From: Henricia sp. BOLD:AAB3569
Lineage: Eukaryota; Echinodermata; Asteroidea; Spinulosida; Echinasteridae
NCBI GenBank assembly: GCA_037783545.1
Contig: JBBELK010000387.1
Span: 1,488,001-1,552,000 of the forward strand
DNA length: 64,000 bases
Reading direction: 5' to 3'
How positions within the stretch are numbered: the stretch's first letter is position 1; every line of letters begins with the position of its first letter. This document shows, one piece after another, positions 22,701-33,475 of this stretch. The translations under genes were made by a program, and so were the position numbers. Under the pieces are notes generated by a model that saw only the letters and a list, made by a program, of their open reading frames with translations, was not told the origin of the DNA and ran no database searches.

Positions 22701-25700
22701 GCAAATTGCTGCAGTTTCTACCCCCAGTTTTGTCATGGCTTACAGCAGACAACATGTAAAACAAACTCAAACAGCCATGGATTACAAAAGTTTCAGGAAA
22801 ATTTAGAAAAAAGTGGAATCTTTTGTGCACAGTTGAATGTGATTTTCCTGTGTTTGCCTCTTGTGACATAGTGACCTTGGTCATGAATATGCATATTCGC
22901 ATTAGCATAAAAACTAAAAACCTTTGTTTTAACCCCCAAAGCAAGCTCCAAATAGGATTTTTATGACTTTAACTGAGTACAGTGGTTTTAAAGCATAGAT
23001 TTAATTGATAAAAATCATAAATAAGGGGCCCTTTAAGTAAATTTACTTCGTCTTGTTGGGTGAGCAAGCCACTTGCATGCGGATCACATCCACTGTAGTA
23101 AGCGTAGATCGTAACGCCGGCCATTACGCAGAGAACGGTGAAGATAGTTGACCCCACCATAAACCCTACCAGAGCTCTGGAGTTAAAGACAGATTACATG
23201 ATTGGAAAAGTTTTCAAAACAGGAACACAGAACTAAAGAATAACGTTGATAAACTGCCTTGTAGAAATTTCAGGAAACCTGAAAAATCCATGCATAGTTT
23301 TTGTGTTGAATGAATGGTAATGTCTGCAGACAACTTTTGTCGGGATTTGTTTTGTCAACTCGAGAAGTAAAAAAATTCTGGGTAACTGCAAATGGTGTGT
23401 TAGGGCTTTAAGATAGCGTGGAACAATGCAAAAGTATAATTTTTGTTTTCTTCAAGAAATACCAGAAATACTAAAAAATACCGAAAAAAATTCAAGATTT
23501 AATACCGAGTTGCGTATTTGTGCAGCGGTACTTTCCTTGCCTTCCACCTCTGTGGCCCATGTTACGATACTTATTCCTTACATTTTTTAACGAAAATATC
23601 CTATAATATTTAGAGTTTTAACAAAGTTTAGCAAGTTGCAACAAACCGTACGTTTTGGCCACAGTCACGCTCTTGCATGTCAAATAACGCTGCACCATGT
23701 ACTGGTTGCTGACGTGTAAGGTAGCGGCAGTGCCGAGTTGACCAATGAACAATCCCCAAACGGTGTAATATTCAGTTGGGTCTGGACTGATGCTATGATC
23801 CGAAAGGAAATGGACAATAGAAAGGTTTAATCGGACTATACGTATAAAGCCGACGTGTTAATGTGCATGAAACAGCTGTGCCTTCGGCCTCGGGAAATAG
23901 GACCCTCTTGTGGTCACTCACAGTCCCTCGGGGCCCATAGACGTGCACTAGTGACCTCATTGCCAGTCCATATGTGTATAATAGTATACCGCATGACTGA
24001 ATGTTGACATTGATAGCGTGGAGCTGTACTACATTTTTAACAAAAAAGTCGCCAAATTACGTTTTCAAGAATTCTAAACCCAGCATATGTGTAATTCTCC
24101 ACCCAAGGAAAATGCGAAATTTCGACCATCTGTGACAGGTAAAAGTGTGAACATAAATTCTGTTGCAAAATGTTTCGCTATGGCAGCATAAATTGAAATT
24201 GATAACCAGTCGTAATGCAATGAAGACGACGTCCAACCTGGGCTATAGGAGGCCTACGTACAATGATAACGCGTTGTATCAATCCTATCGGCTGTACAAT
24301 GCAGTGCGTGCTCGTTGCACATACACATATATACGCGGGTTTCTGTATTCAAATGGGGGACGTTTAACAATAGGAACAATAGGGTCCGCGATTGCCAAGG
24401 ACGTCCGCGATTTAGAATCGTGTGCAAAACAAATGAGAGCAGTCGCCCAAATGAGGAACAATGGGACGTCCGCGGTGGGAGGTGGGTTCACACCTATACA
24501 TGCGTGTGCACTCGCTACGGTTTCAAATCGTAAAGAATAAATCATGAGAGCATCTGATCTCGATCACTGATTGGCTCCCCCGACTTTTCGGGGGAATATT
24601 GGCTCAAAACAAATAACAAAGAACAAAGTTAAGCAGCCACAGAACAAATATCCAAGAACTTTGTTAAACTCTGGTCAAAATCGTAAGAATCGATACCAAC
24701 GTCACAGCAGAATCGAATACACAGCTAATCGATTAAACTACGGCGCGCTACGACGACATGTACGACGGAGAACAAACAAATGACAAGGGCCTTGCTTTTT
24801 GGAGCCAAGACTAGCCAAAGGCACCGGCTTTTGGGGCAAATTAAAAGAAAACCGATGCAGCCAATTTCAAAATAGATTTTTAAATGAATCGGGACGCGTG
24901 CCCATACAAGCTCTCAATTGTTAATTTGCAATGTTTGTTTTACATGCATCAAAACGGCATGATATTGTAACGTGGAGAGTTGTGTACAATATATACAATT
25001 TAAAAAGGAATCATTACAGTGTACTTCAGAAATTGTATACATTATCAACATTACTTCAGAAGTTGTATACGTCTCCCTTCTTCGGCGATTCTCCAGACAT
25101 TTTGGATGCCTCCCATCTCGATGTTTCCTTTAATAATGACAGTGATGACGGTGCAGAATATAACTAACATTTGGAGGGTGTCCGTCCATAGTACCGCTTT
25201 TATGCCTCCCTAATAAAATACATGAAAACCAAACATGCAAACAAACAAATATTTATGGTCGAGTGCCATGGCGGAGTGGATAATTTTCAAACCTTTTTAG
25301 CCTATTGCTCCATAGTTATGTACCTATCAATTGTTATGGGTACATGATAGGGTAGTGAATGATGATGTGTTTGATTAGCCACTGAGCGCCTAATAGGCAG
25401 CCGCGAGCTGTATACTCCACAGGGAGCTGAGATGGTGGAGTGATTTAATGGAGCCCTTGCTACACTGTAAAAAATTGTGTTGAGTCACAAGTGTTTTTCT
25501 GTTGAAAAAGTCAAAATCGAACAGTAACTTTTACTGTTTTTGTTCAGGAACAAGACACTTTGAATCTTCATCTGTTAAAATACAGCCATGTTACTGTTTA
25601 GTAACAGAGGATCTTCTGTTATCCCATCGATGTTCCCTGGTATGCGGCGGAAATTACGCGGCGTTAATAGCGAGTACCAGTACGTTGCAGTAAATTCAAA

Positions 25701-28700
25701 CTGCGCAGTGCGCTTTTTGTAGTTGTGCCGTTCGTACGAAATGACATGCAGCTTTTGGTCGGCGTTATATTTGGTCGTCGAAATATGTACTGGAGACTGT
25801 TCAGTTTAGTGCCGACTTGCTGCTCTACATGTCGTGAAAGGCAAGTCGGCATTTTCGTACATTTTTTGGTTTTTATTTGCGTGTTATTTCCCGTGCAATA
25901 CTGCCTGCACAGTGGAGACAGTGGAGATATGCGGGAGCATGTAACCTGCCTCAAAGTGTGGGAATACAATAGATTCAGGCGGAAATTTCCCATGAATTTA
26001 TCGTATTCCTGTATTTCAATGGGTCGGGTTACATTTTTGGTATACTGTACCGCCCTGTTGAAACTTCACTGCACCCCGGCATGCAAATAAAAACTAGGAA
26101 ATTGAGAGAAACACGCCGACTTATTTTCCATGAAGTGTGGTACATCTACAACACAAAAAAAGTGAACTGTAAATAAGGGCAACAAGAAACAGTCGTCAAT
26201 GACCTGGACTGCTTCGTTCAGTTACATAGAATCGTTTCTGTACAGAAGGCTTTGTTAAAGAACAAAACCATGCACAAAACGAACACTGTCGTCTGTTGAA
26301 AAACAGAAGAATCGTCTGTAAATTTAAATACAAATAACAGTAGAGTCTACTGTATGCAAACAGAGAAAACAAAAAGTAGAATGTACTGTTCAAAAACAGT
26401 ACGCTATGTAATGCCAATTGACATATGAATGTACTGTAAATGAACATAATTTTTTTTAACAGTGTATGATCAGGGGGAATAATAATGTAGGCGCCTTGAT
26501 CGGGGTTTTTCCGGATAAGTGCGCGTCGTAAGTCCATATTGTTATTAAACAAACTTAAAGTTGTCAGGCACATGCAGACCATGAACTATACGGTAAATAG
26601 GGGTTGGTATTTTATCCATGACAACAAAAGTCATGCTAATCACGTGACATATGAATGACAAATACTTACAATGACCGTGTAGATGGTGCATACACCAATA
26701 AGACAGACCACAGCGACCGCAAAACTCACGTCCATGACTAGCAAAAAGTAAGGATCAAATATCATTCATTCATTCAGAATTTATTGGCATTTGTTCACAT
26801 AAAAACGAACATAGGAATTTTCCTTGCGTAAGTTTACACAAAAACACCACCAATACAATCACAATACAACAAAATTGAATACATGTAATCAATAATAATA
26901 AAACTATTTCAGTTGGAAGCGACAAATCCTAAAATAAAACAATTAGTTGCATATATACAATTACAGCCTTGATAGGACTGTAACCGCTTGCGGGTAAAAA
27001 CTATAATTGCTAAAACGAGTTGTTTTTGTTTTCAGAGCGCAAAAACGACGACCTGACGGGAGCAATGTAAAAAGATCATTGGCTGGATGTGCTGAATCTT
27101 GTGCAATGAGCTTGGCGCGTCGAAGCAAGCACTTCTCATACACGCTTTCAAGTGAAGACAAATCTGCATTAATAATTCTAGACGCGGTTCTGACCACACG
27201 ATTTAATCTTGCTTTATCCTGTGCAGCTGAGGCACTGCCAAACCATGCATATATACAGTGATAGAAAAAGTTAACACACTCTCAATCACTGCTCTATTAA
27301 TAATAGAAGTTCGCCATAGTCTGCTTACTCACAACAAACGCTTTAAGACGTCTCACAAAATAGAGTCTCTGTTGGGCTTTCTATATAATACAATTCATAT
27401 TCTCCGCCCGTTTCAGATCGTGAGAGATAACAGTGCCAACAAGTTTAAATATCTAAGTAGCGCTCTAAAAAGGCCATTTGTACAAATGCATAAAAATGTA
27501 ACACTTAATGGCTCCTGTTTTATAGAAAGGCCCGTCCACATAAGCCAACATGTGTTGGTAAACAAGGACCAGCATTTAAATGACGATGTCAGCCGACGGA
27601 AGGTGGGGTGGATGCCACCCCATGCAGACGTCCATAAAAATGTCACACTTAATGGCTCCTCAGTTTTTATGGAAAGACCCGTGTACAAACCTGCGGTTGC
27701 TGCAACACTAGCGGCGAACGTCACCAGTCCTGCATAAAGAAGCTATCCAAAAACACGACAAAATAAAGATAAATCGAATCAGATAAAAACCAATGATGCA
27801 TGCGTTCCTTGTTTTATCATTACTAAAACCGTGCGTTCTGGCAAGAAGTCTAAAAATAACCGGCCTCCCAAAATTACAGCATTCAAAATATGTATACATC
27901 CACTTTTAATTTACACATGTACATGTTTACAATCTGATCTGCTCAAGCAGAATTATCCTTAATATGATTCATAGTGTGCACCGACTCGTAATAAACATTT
28001 TCTTGATCAGAACAGAAGTTTGTTGAATATAGTGAACTGATGGATAACAAGGCACTAATTGACCAATCACTTTGGAATCGCTTTCAAGACTGTTTCAGTG
28101 ATTTCCTCAAGGTCCAAGAGAACCCGTTTGAACAAAATTATTCCCACAGTAATGAAATGTGACATTTTCTGTTTCTGGGAGAATTTTGCAGTTAAGGGCT
28201 CTCAGAAAACCAATTTTGTTGGGTTTTCAACCCCATTAAATCTGCGTGGGATGACTCGGAGCCGACCTCTGAATCCGCGCGTCTCCCGAATAGCTTTAAA
28301 AGTATAGGAGCTCAGGGAGGCACTTCAGGCAGAGTGGCGTGCCCTGCCTCAGCGGCTCTTACGAGGGCTGGTGCGTTTAGCTTTGCCGTAAGTGACGTTC
28401 GTATATATACACGACAGTGACTCATAAAATGCTACATCCTCGATCCGTCAGGCTATAATTTGTGTTTCTTTTGCCTTTTCTCTCTCTCTTTTTTTTAAAA
28501 ACGTTATACTTACCGCGAAAAATACGAAGGCGAACACTCCGCACGCCAACACAGCCTTGTTAAACCGAACTTCCAAATACTGTTAAAACAATGCATTCCG
28601 TTAAAAAAAATGAATCTTTCACTTTAGATTATAATTTCAAATTCAATTTCAATTTATTTGTCATCTGTATAAAAACATACAATGAAATTCAGTGTGGTCT

Positions 28701-31700
28701 TGCGAGCAACAAAAATACAAGTTCAAACATACTATTACAATGACATGTACATGTATACGAGCACAATTAAACATTCAACAAACGTACTGCACTGGGGTAG
28801 AAACTATTGCGAGTGCGGTTAGAATCAGCTCGAATAATTGCTCTGTAGCTAAATGTAGCAGTACATTAAAGGCACAGGCTCGTCAGCAATGCGCGCGCGC
28901 CAAATTCGTGCCACGAAATACGCAGCTCCATGCCTTTGCTGTGGAGCTAGCTGCGTATTTCCTGGCACAACTTTGGCGCGCGCGCATTGCTGACGAGCCT
29001 GTGCCTTTAAGGGCAAATGGCCAGAGAAAACTTTGCACGATTCGACAGCATGACGAGATTCCAGGAGGTAATTTTACTGCACGCTGATTAGCCAAAGAAA
29101 AAGCTCAAAAGTAGACGCGCGCGTGATGCACACTTCGAGTGTGGTTTTTGAGGGCAGTCTGGATACCGTACCGGCGGGCGTAGCTCAGGCCAGCGCGGCT
29201 TGGTCCTAAAAAGCCAGACGCCGACTGTTCGGTGTCGTCGCATGCAAGGTCGACCTGAAGGCGGCTTTAGAAACTGCATGTTTAAGTCCTTGACTGGAAA
29301 GGTCGATAACAATTATATTCAATATGGCATCCGCAATGCGTACAGACAACATTCATCATAACCTTCAAAGACTCAAGAGGCCATATGTTTTTTTTTAATC
29401 ACGGCCAACATTTTCCAAGGTTCATTTTTACTCAGATGGCGACTCTGGCTGCGTTCGGGCGTGCAGTTCTCACTACTCCGGAGTAATGCGTGCGCATTGC
29501 ACTCGGGTCACATTACGCGAACGGCAAGTCCGAATGGCCATCAGTCAAGATGGCCCTCTCTTGCCATGACTACACAAAAAACGCCGTTTCACTGCTCACA
29601 AGAAACTGAAGAAAATACAGACGGTAAGTCGTGAGAACCTTTGATGCCGTCTGAAACAAACCTTAGTGAGTTATTGTTTCAGTTATCGAGTTGATACGGT
29701 GAGCAAATTCACAAAAAAATCCCACCCATATTCCACCATCTGCGTACAAATCACATGACACTCGTCAGGAGTAAGAGCACACTCCCCATTTGTTGGGTAG
29801 AGAGCATACTCTCATTGACCGAGTGTCGTTAATCAAGCCCGAACGCAGCCAATATGTCAAAAAGATCGCGTACAGGGAACCATCACTGTGCTCAACCATG
29901 GCGTGTCACACACCCAAAAACTGGGAACATTGCCAGTGTTGGGCCATCCTCTTGCAACAGTGCCCCTTTAACGCACTCCCTAACTCCTGCGTACAGTGGC
30001 CCTGTTGAAAAAGGCCCCATTTGGCGGTGGGACTAGCGACAGAAATCTTGTCGCCTCTGCTGGACCAATCAGGACGCTTGCAGTGCATTGTGCAGCACGA
30101 TTGCAGGCATTCAAATGTAACGCGCGCAGATTGTAAACACCGTGCATGCATGTGATACATGTACTCGGTAATGCTGGCTGTTGTCCGCGTCGGCGATTGG
30201 CTGCTATTTAAAGCATATTGGGGAATCCGTTCCATTACATTCGTCAGCATGCATCCCTGTTATTAATTTGAAAAACTGCGGAGTAAATAAGGTTCGTCGT
30301 TTGAAAGTTTGGTAGGAATGGGACAGTCATCAGGAACGGAACCCAATACAATTTCTGGAAAGTATAGAAATTGTTTCTTTTCGGCATAACATGACCGAAT
30401 TGATTAAATTACATCAAAATGACTCGGGCGTGAGTTGGCTCAAGACAACAGCCGGCTCGCTCCACAGATTTGCGTGTATTTCCTCAGGGTATTGTCACGT
30501 CGCTTTGCAGAGTAGAAATTCCCTGAGATCTCAGGATGGTGTTGGGCCGAACACAAAGGCATGGTTTTGTGTTCTTTTGACAATTTTCATTACTCGGAAT
30601 TCAAAGCGTCTCCGTATAAGTTTAAGTGACATAAAAGTTAATGGCGCACCCCGCTATGAGACACCACAGTAAACGATACTATATAAAATACAAAATATTC
30701 AAAAATCGTTTTAAAATACTTTTGTTTGCGATGGCTTGTGAGCACATAGCAACAGTATTTAAGGGCAGGGTTAACTGCAGGGCAATCTCGGAACTATGCA
30801 TTGGTGACTTCAATATTCCAGTTGACATCCCGCGGATGAAATTATAACTTATGCTGGTACTCAAATCACGAGACTAAAGTCATAAAACTGTCACAGAAAG
30901 GTGCTTGTATAAAACTATAGACTTTTTTTCTTCTTAAATCAGTCAATCAATGCTTACCATTTAAATACCAAATCATACTTTTCTTTGAATCTGTATTGTA
31001 CCCTTATATTTTTATGAAAATGCATATGAAACAGTTACACGGGTTACATTGTGTGCATACAAAATATTCAAAAATCGTTTTAAAATACTTGAAAATCCCA
31101 CAACGTATCGGGACAAAAATCAAAATACTCAAAGTCTCATCTTTCAATTCATTTCAATTTTATAGAGATAGCCCGTCAGTTTTATTCACTAATTTCCATT
31201 TGAAATAAAATACCCCGCATAAAAGTGAAAATTGCCAAACAATTTTTTTTGGGTACTTTAGGGCTACTTTTGCGAGCTATATAGATCACCCAAAATACGT
31301 ACAGTTGGAAGAAAAAAATACCTCACATCACAATGACGGGCAATTTCTACACTTAGACCACCATCGTTTAGCTCTCGACTCTCTCTAGAAAAATCAGGGC
31401 ACAGTAATACTTATGAGATCTGCGCATCTTTGCCTACGGGATGCACCCTGTAAGAATATCTCAAAGTCTTAACAAAATAAAAGGTCATTACATTATGAAA
31501 TTTCAGTCTACTCCACAAATTTCGGAAGTGGGAGTCCTTAAACCTACCTCAAAAACTGATGAAATCCGCATGTCGTAGTAAAGGGGCACGAAATAATACA
31601 AAGCTACGAATCCACTCAGAAATACAGGAGCCGCCGCCCATATGCCCATGGTCCCTCGAAAATACACATCTGACGGAATTCCTTGCAAGGAAATACCGGA

Positions 31701-31895
31701 GAAATAGCTCGCCAACAGGGAAAGCGTGACCGGCAATACGGTCATGCGACGGTTGGCCAAGACGTACTCGGCAGAACTACGTTGCCGGCCGCCGGTTAAA
31801 CTGTAATAGACGCCGATTCCCACGGAAAATAGCAAAAGGGTGCCGCAAGCGGCGTAATCTGCGGCTCGAAACACATGTCTATCCATTATCGACAA
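16754..31895 (-). CDS. Sodium:solute symporter, SLC5 family (SLC5A8/A12/A6/A5-like), complete, 15 exons
   Basis: A membrane cotransporter predicted to couple Na+ to uptake of a small organic anion or similar solute at the plasma membrane. Exons: 31548-31895, 28514-28579, 27691-27742, 26670-26737, 25055-25209, 23652-23792, 23047-23176, 21767-21855, 21162-21274, 20445-20512, 19729-19815, 19160-19383, 18313-18413, 17329-17459, 16754-16831. All have GT donors and AG acceptors, and phases join throughout to give 616 codons, usual for the family. Family hallmarks are GIGVYYSLTGGRQ (residues ~26-38), VTLSLLASYFSG (56-67), GGIKAVLWTD (179-188) and GGASHGPVLALYLLGALYP (416-434). N481-Q-T and N505-V-S lie in the loop before the last helix, where relatives are glycosylated. 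Start: the first ATG of the exon 1 frame; M4 is an alternative. The tail ends CSMK, without the PDZ-type end of mammalian SLC5A8. The substrate cannot be read from sequence. Confidence 0.93.
18090..18262. mobile_element. MITE fragment, 'cctatttaggctggtccc' family
   Basis: Read in complement this contains 'cctatttaggctggtccctt' and 'aaaaaccaacctgtgtataa'. These blocks are shared with 39765-40035, 43866-44060, 47387-47580 and 56868-57010. Several copies also carry 'gattgaggatgtgtatgata' and a 'tgattggtaaactgtta' end, resembling the 16091 family's ends, so the two families may be related. Confidence 0.6.
19405..19495. mobile_element. Half copy of the 28866-29010 palindromic MITE
   Basis: Contains 'aaaggcataggctcgtcaat', then 'gcgcgcgagtccaaattcgt' and 'cacgaaatacgcagctccat'. 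It matches the left half of the intact copy and ends near the centre. It lies in the transporter intron next to exon 12 (which ends at 19383). Confidence 0.7.
19874..20237 (-). repeat. Full-length tRNA-headed SINE with (AAT)n tail
   Basis: On the minus strand it starts with a tRNA-like head ('ccgtggccgagtggttatat', then B-box 'ggttgcgggttcgaatacgg'). It continues with a body containing 'tgcccttgggcaaggcactc' and 'aagatcccagagcattctt', and ends in an (AAT)n run at 19876-19898. The 'ttgggcaaggcact' block is also in the 61000 SINE. Bodies of this kind are, from memory, common in marine invertebrate SINEs. It sits in the intron between transporter exons 10 and 11. Confidence 0.8.
20575..20845. 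mobile_element. Two adjoining MITE fragments
   Basis: 20575-20660 is a diverged half copy of the TATAGACCGTATC family ('agatcgtatcaaatagctgc', 'aggacatgcattgttgcaca'). From 20667 ('tttaaaggagcgtgtccaga') to about 20845 it is a 5' piece of the TTAA element whose intact copy is 49953-50321. Confidence 0.6.
21457..21608. mobile_element. Palindromic MITE, TATAGACCGTATCGAATAGC family
   Basis: About 150 bp with inverted ends (ccgtatcgaatagccgccat, then ttcgtggggca, and the complement), bordered by TATA. Near-identical copies lie at 41300-41455 and 45086-45225 and a half copy at 20575. TA-type duplication and high palindromy suggest a Stowaway-like, Tc1/mariner-related MITE. It is located in the transporter intron between exons 8 and 9. 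Confidence 0.85.
22457..23036. mobile_element. TTAA-flanked MITE family, copy 1
   Basis: Begins 'ttaaagggctgtgacatgct' and ends 'aaggggccctttaa'. It is almost identical to 49236-49772 over some 480 bp (for example 'caataaaaggtggccttttt', 'cagacagagggcgctgtttt' and 'acatagtgaccttggtcat'). Ends starting TTAAAGG with TTAA duplication suggest a piggyBac-type non-autonomous element. The long minus-strand reading frame inside it is a by-product of the repeat. Its right end abuts transporter exon 7 (23047). Confidence 0.8.
23513..23575 (+). repeat. Fragment of the 'cacctctgtggccc' SINE
   Basis: 'gtacttt.ccttgccttccacctctgtggccc' matches the tRNA-like head of copies at 57670, 59615 and 60446. Nothing of the body remains. 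Confidence 0.5.
25461..26466. mobile_element. 1-kb non-autonomous element with CACTGTAAAAAA ends
   Basis: TACACTGTAAAAAA at the left and TTTTTTAACAGTGTA at the right bound 1 kb full of 'acagt'/'actgtt' motifs in both arms. No transposase frame is evident. The flanking TA fits a Tc1/mariner-type duplication. It lies in the transporter intron between exons 4 and 5. Confidence 0.6.
26766..27465 (-). pseudogene. Truncated non-LTR retrotransposon (CR1/L2-like), reverse-transcriptase C-terminus
   Basis: On the minus strand, frames with several stops encode a degraded end of a LINE ORF. YLGTVISHDLKRAEN and KAQQRLYFVRRLK are followed by a segment leading to LNRVVRTASRIIN, YEKCLLRRAKLIAQDSAHPA and ELLPSGRR-like LLPSGRRFCALKTKTTRF. 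This series is typical of the C-terminal region of CR1/L2/Rex-type elements. The intact part runs to a stop at 26961. A 3' untranslated part follows, ending at 'tgaatgaatgaatgat' (26766), a tail type used by this clade. It is 5'-truncated and dead, and sits in the intron between transporter exons 3 and 4. Confidence 0.8.
27484..27690. repeat. Direct repeats flanking a MITE piece, abutting a splice donor
   Basis: 'cataaaaatgtaacacttaa' + 'tggctcctgttttatagaaa' (about 27488-27530) recurs as 'cataaaaatgtcacacttaa' + 'tggctcct' (27636-27680). Between them lies sequence shared with 34425-34530 ('caaggaccagcatttaaatg', 'acgatgtcagccgac'). The second direct copy ends a few bases from the donor of transporter exon 3 (27691). 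Confidence 0.65.
28622..28860 (-). repeat. Probable LINE 3' untranslated fragment
   Basis: On the minus strand the sequence ends 'tgacaaataaattgaaattg' + 'aaattgaa', a short-repeat tail of the kind seen at the 3' ends of CR1-like elements. It is preceded by 'cattgtatgttttta'. No coding remnant is convincing. Confidence 0.45.
28866..29010. mobile_element. Intact palindromic MITE with TTAA-like ends
   Basis: The 65-bp inverted ends 'aaaggcacaggctcgtcagc' + 'aatgcgcgcgcgcc' and their complement are almost perfect. They are separated by a short centre 'tgcctttgctgtggagctagc'. Flanking TTAAA / TTTAA fits a TTAA target. Decayed copies are at 19405 and 14742. Confidence 0.8.
29944..30539. mobile_element. 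hAT-like MITE copy A (596 bp), with target duplication
   Basis: Ends CCATCCT / AGGATGG, flanked by TGTTGGG on both sides (29937-29943 and 30540-30546). It is about 95% or more the same as the opposite-oriented copy B at 32218-32810. Internal 'gctatttaaagcatattggg' resembles a TATA region. It has no coding capacity, and the open frame over it is shared by both copies. Confidence 0.85.
30540..31547. other. Transporter intron 1, end nearest exon 1
   Basis: Contains a repeat segment (30828-31070: 'cccgcggatgaaattataac', 'ttatgctggtactcaa', 'tattgtacccttatattttt'). Its relative is at 42199-42425. A short tail of the 7152 foldback family lies just before it (about 30765-30805, 'ctcggaactatgcattg'). 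Nothing else was recognised. Confidence 0.6.
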
Positions 31896-32217
31896 TTTGG
31901 ATGGTTTTTTAAAGTCGGACTAAACTGTAAACTGACAATGTTGCTAATCGTACTCCGAAGCGCAATTCAAGGCACGCACTTAACGTCAAATGGTTCTGAA
32001 CACTGCCAATACAGTCCGTTTGCGTTATTTTTCCGTTTGTGTGATGTGTAGGGAATACAGAGGTTTTAATTATCTGTTACAGATCACTAACTTTAACGCG
32101 TGAGAACCACTCACCCATATACACCGTCACGCACTCAAGCGTAACCACTCAGGCGAAAAACAATTGTCAGTATGGCGGCCGAACATAAAGGCTTAGCCCT
32201 GGTGTTCTATATACATG

Positions 32218-32810
32218 CATCCTGAGATCTCAGGGAATTTCTACTCTGCAAAGCGACGTGACAATACCCTGAGGTAATACACGCAAATCTGTGGAGCGAG
32301 CCGGCTGTTGTCTTGAGCCAACTCACGCCCGAGTAATTTTGATGTAATTTAATCAATTCGGTCATGTTATGCCGAAAAGAAACAATTTCTATACTTTCCA
32401 GAAATTGTATTGGGTTCCGTTCCTTATGACTGTCCCATTCCTACCAAACTTTCAAACGACGAACCTTATTTACTCCGCAGTTTTTCAAATTAATAACAGG
32501 GATGCATGCTGACGATTGTAATGGAACGGATTCCCCAATATGCTTTAAATAGCAGCCAATCACCGACGCGGACAACAGTCAGCATTACCGAGTATTGTAT
32601 CACATGCATGCACGGTGTTTACAATCTGCGCGCGTTACATTTGAACGCCTGCAATCGTGCTGCATAATGCACTGCAAGCGTCCTGATTGGTCCAGCAGAG
32701 GCGACAAGATTTCTGTCGCTAGTCCCACCGCCAAATGGGGCCTTTTTCAACAGGGCCACTGTACGCAGGAGTTAGGGAGTGCGTTAAAGGGGCACTGTTG
32801 CAAGAGGATG
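32218..32810. mobile_element. hAT-like MITE copy B, inverted relative to copy A
   Basis: Same element as 29944-30539, reverse orientation, flanked by ATATACATG at 32209-32217 and 32811-32819. The different target duplications show two independent insertions rather than one inverted duplication. It lies about 320 bp upstream of the transporter start codon, so it may overlap the promoter region. Confidence 0.85.
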
Positions 32811-32975
32811 ATATACATGTAATTCACACTCTATTTCTCGAAAAACGACAGTATAGGTCCAAAAATGTTACATTTCGTGGCAAAACGTGTTTTTCTCCTT
32901 TAAAGACAGATAGGCCTATACATGATTGGAAAACGTTAAACAGTCTTACATACTAAACAATAATGCACCTATCAA

Positions 32976-33330
32976 TTGTTCCCCCCCCCCACCCCCCCCC
33001 CCCCCCCCCCCACCCCCCCCCCCCCCCCACCCCCCCCTTCCCCGGGCTGCTCCACCTAAGAGGTGGGTATTGTCACTTTTCGCGAGACAAAATCCCCATC
33101 CCTGGGGCAACATTTGGGTGACAAAATCCCCACCCCTGGGGCAAAATTTGGGTGACAAAATCCCCACCCCTGGGGGGGGGGGGGGGGTGAGGAGAGAAAT
33201 ACGCATGTTTTTCCCCCAGGTGCGCTGAAAATTGGATTTCTATTTGTCAAAATCCCGACCCTGGGGCATGGAAATCATGACAAGATCCCCACCTAAGGGG
33301 TGGGGCAGCCCGGGGGAGGGAAGCCATTGA
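32976..33330. repeat. Foldback with long poly-C and poly-G runs
   Basis: 'attgttcccc' followed by about 65 C-dominated bases, then 'ccccgggctgctccacctaa'. After a centre holding three copies of 'gacaaaatccccaccc' and a 19-G run near 33171-33189, the right side gives the complement 'cccacctaaggggtggggca' then 'gcccgggggaggg'. A related G-run with 'gggtgacaaaatc' is at 63355-63420. The long C/G homopolymers are likely to be unreliable in any assembly. Confidence 0.7.
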
Positions 33331-33475
33331 TAGATGCATAATGTTGATAAACTGCCTTACAGAAATAACAGCCACATAGATGGAGTAATACTTCAGAAAA
33401 CCTTAAAAATCCATGCAGTCAAACACCCCGAAACGGCTTCGAAACGCAGACAAACGTTTTTGAAAACCCATAGTC

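Noticed and set aside
22525-22944. 139-codon minus-strand frame, repeated as 157 codons at 49256-49729
   Set aside because: Both lie inside copies of the same TTAA MITE and share their sequence because of transposition. No conserved protein family was recognised and the older copy 3 does not keep the frame.
25071-25209. Shorter version of transporter exon 5 ending at a 'gtatac' donor
   Set aside because: It would leave in phase 1, which does not join exon 6. The gtaatg donor (exon low end 25055) leaves in phase 2, joins correctly and matches the expected spacing of the family.
29906-30250. 114-codon minus-strand frame with a matching plus-strand frame at 32595-32822
   Set aside because: Both are within inverted copies of a hAT-like MITE. 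Similarity reflects the DNA element, not a gene.
32926-33250. Proline- or glycine-rich open frames
   Set aside because: Produced by homopolymer C/G runs in all frames.
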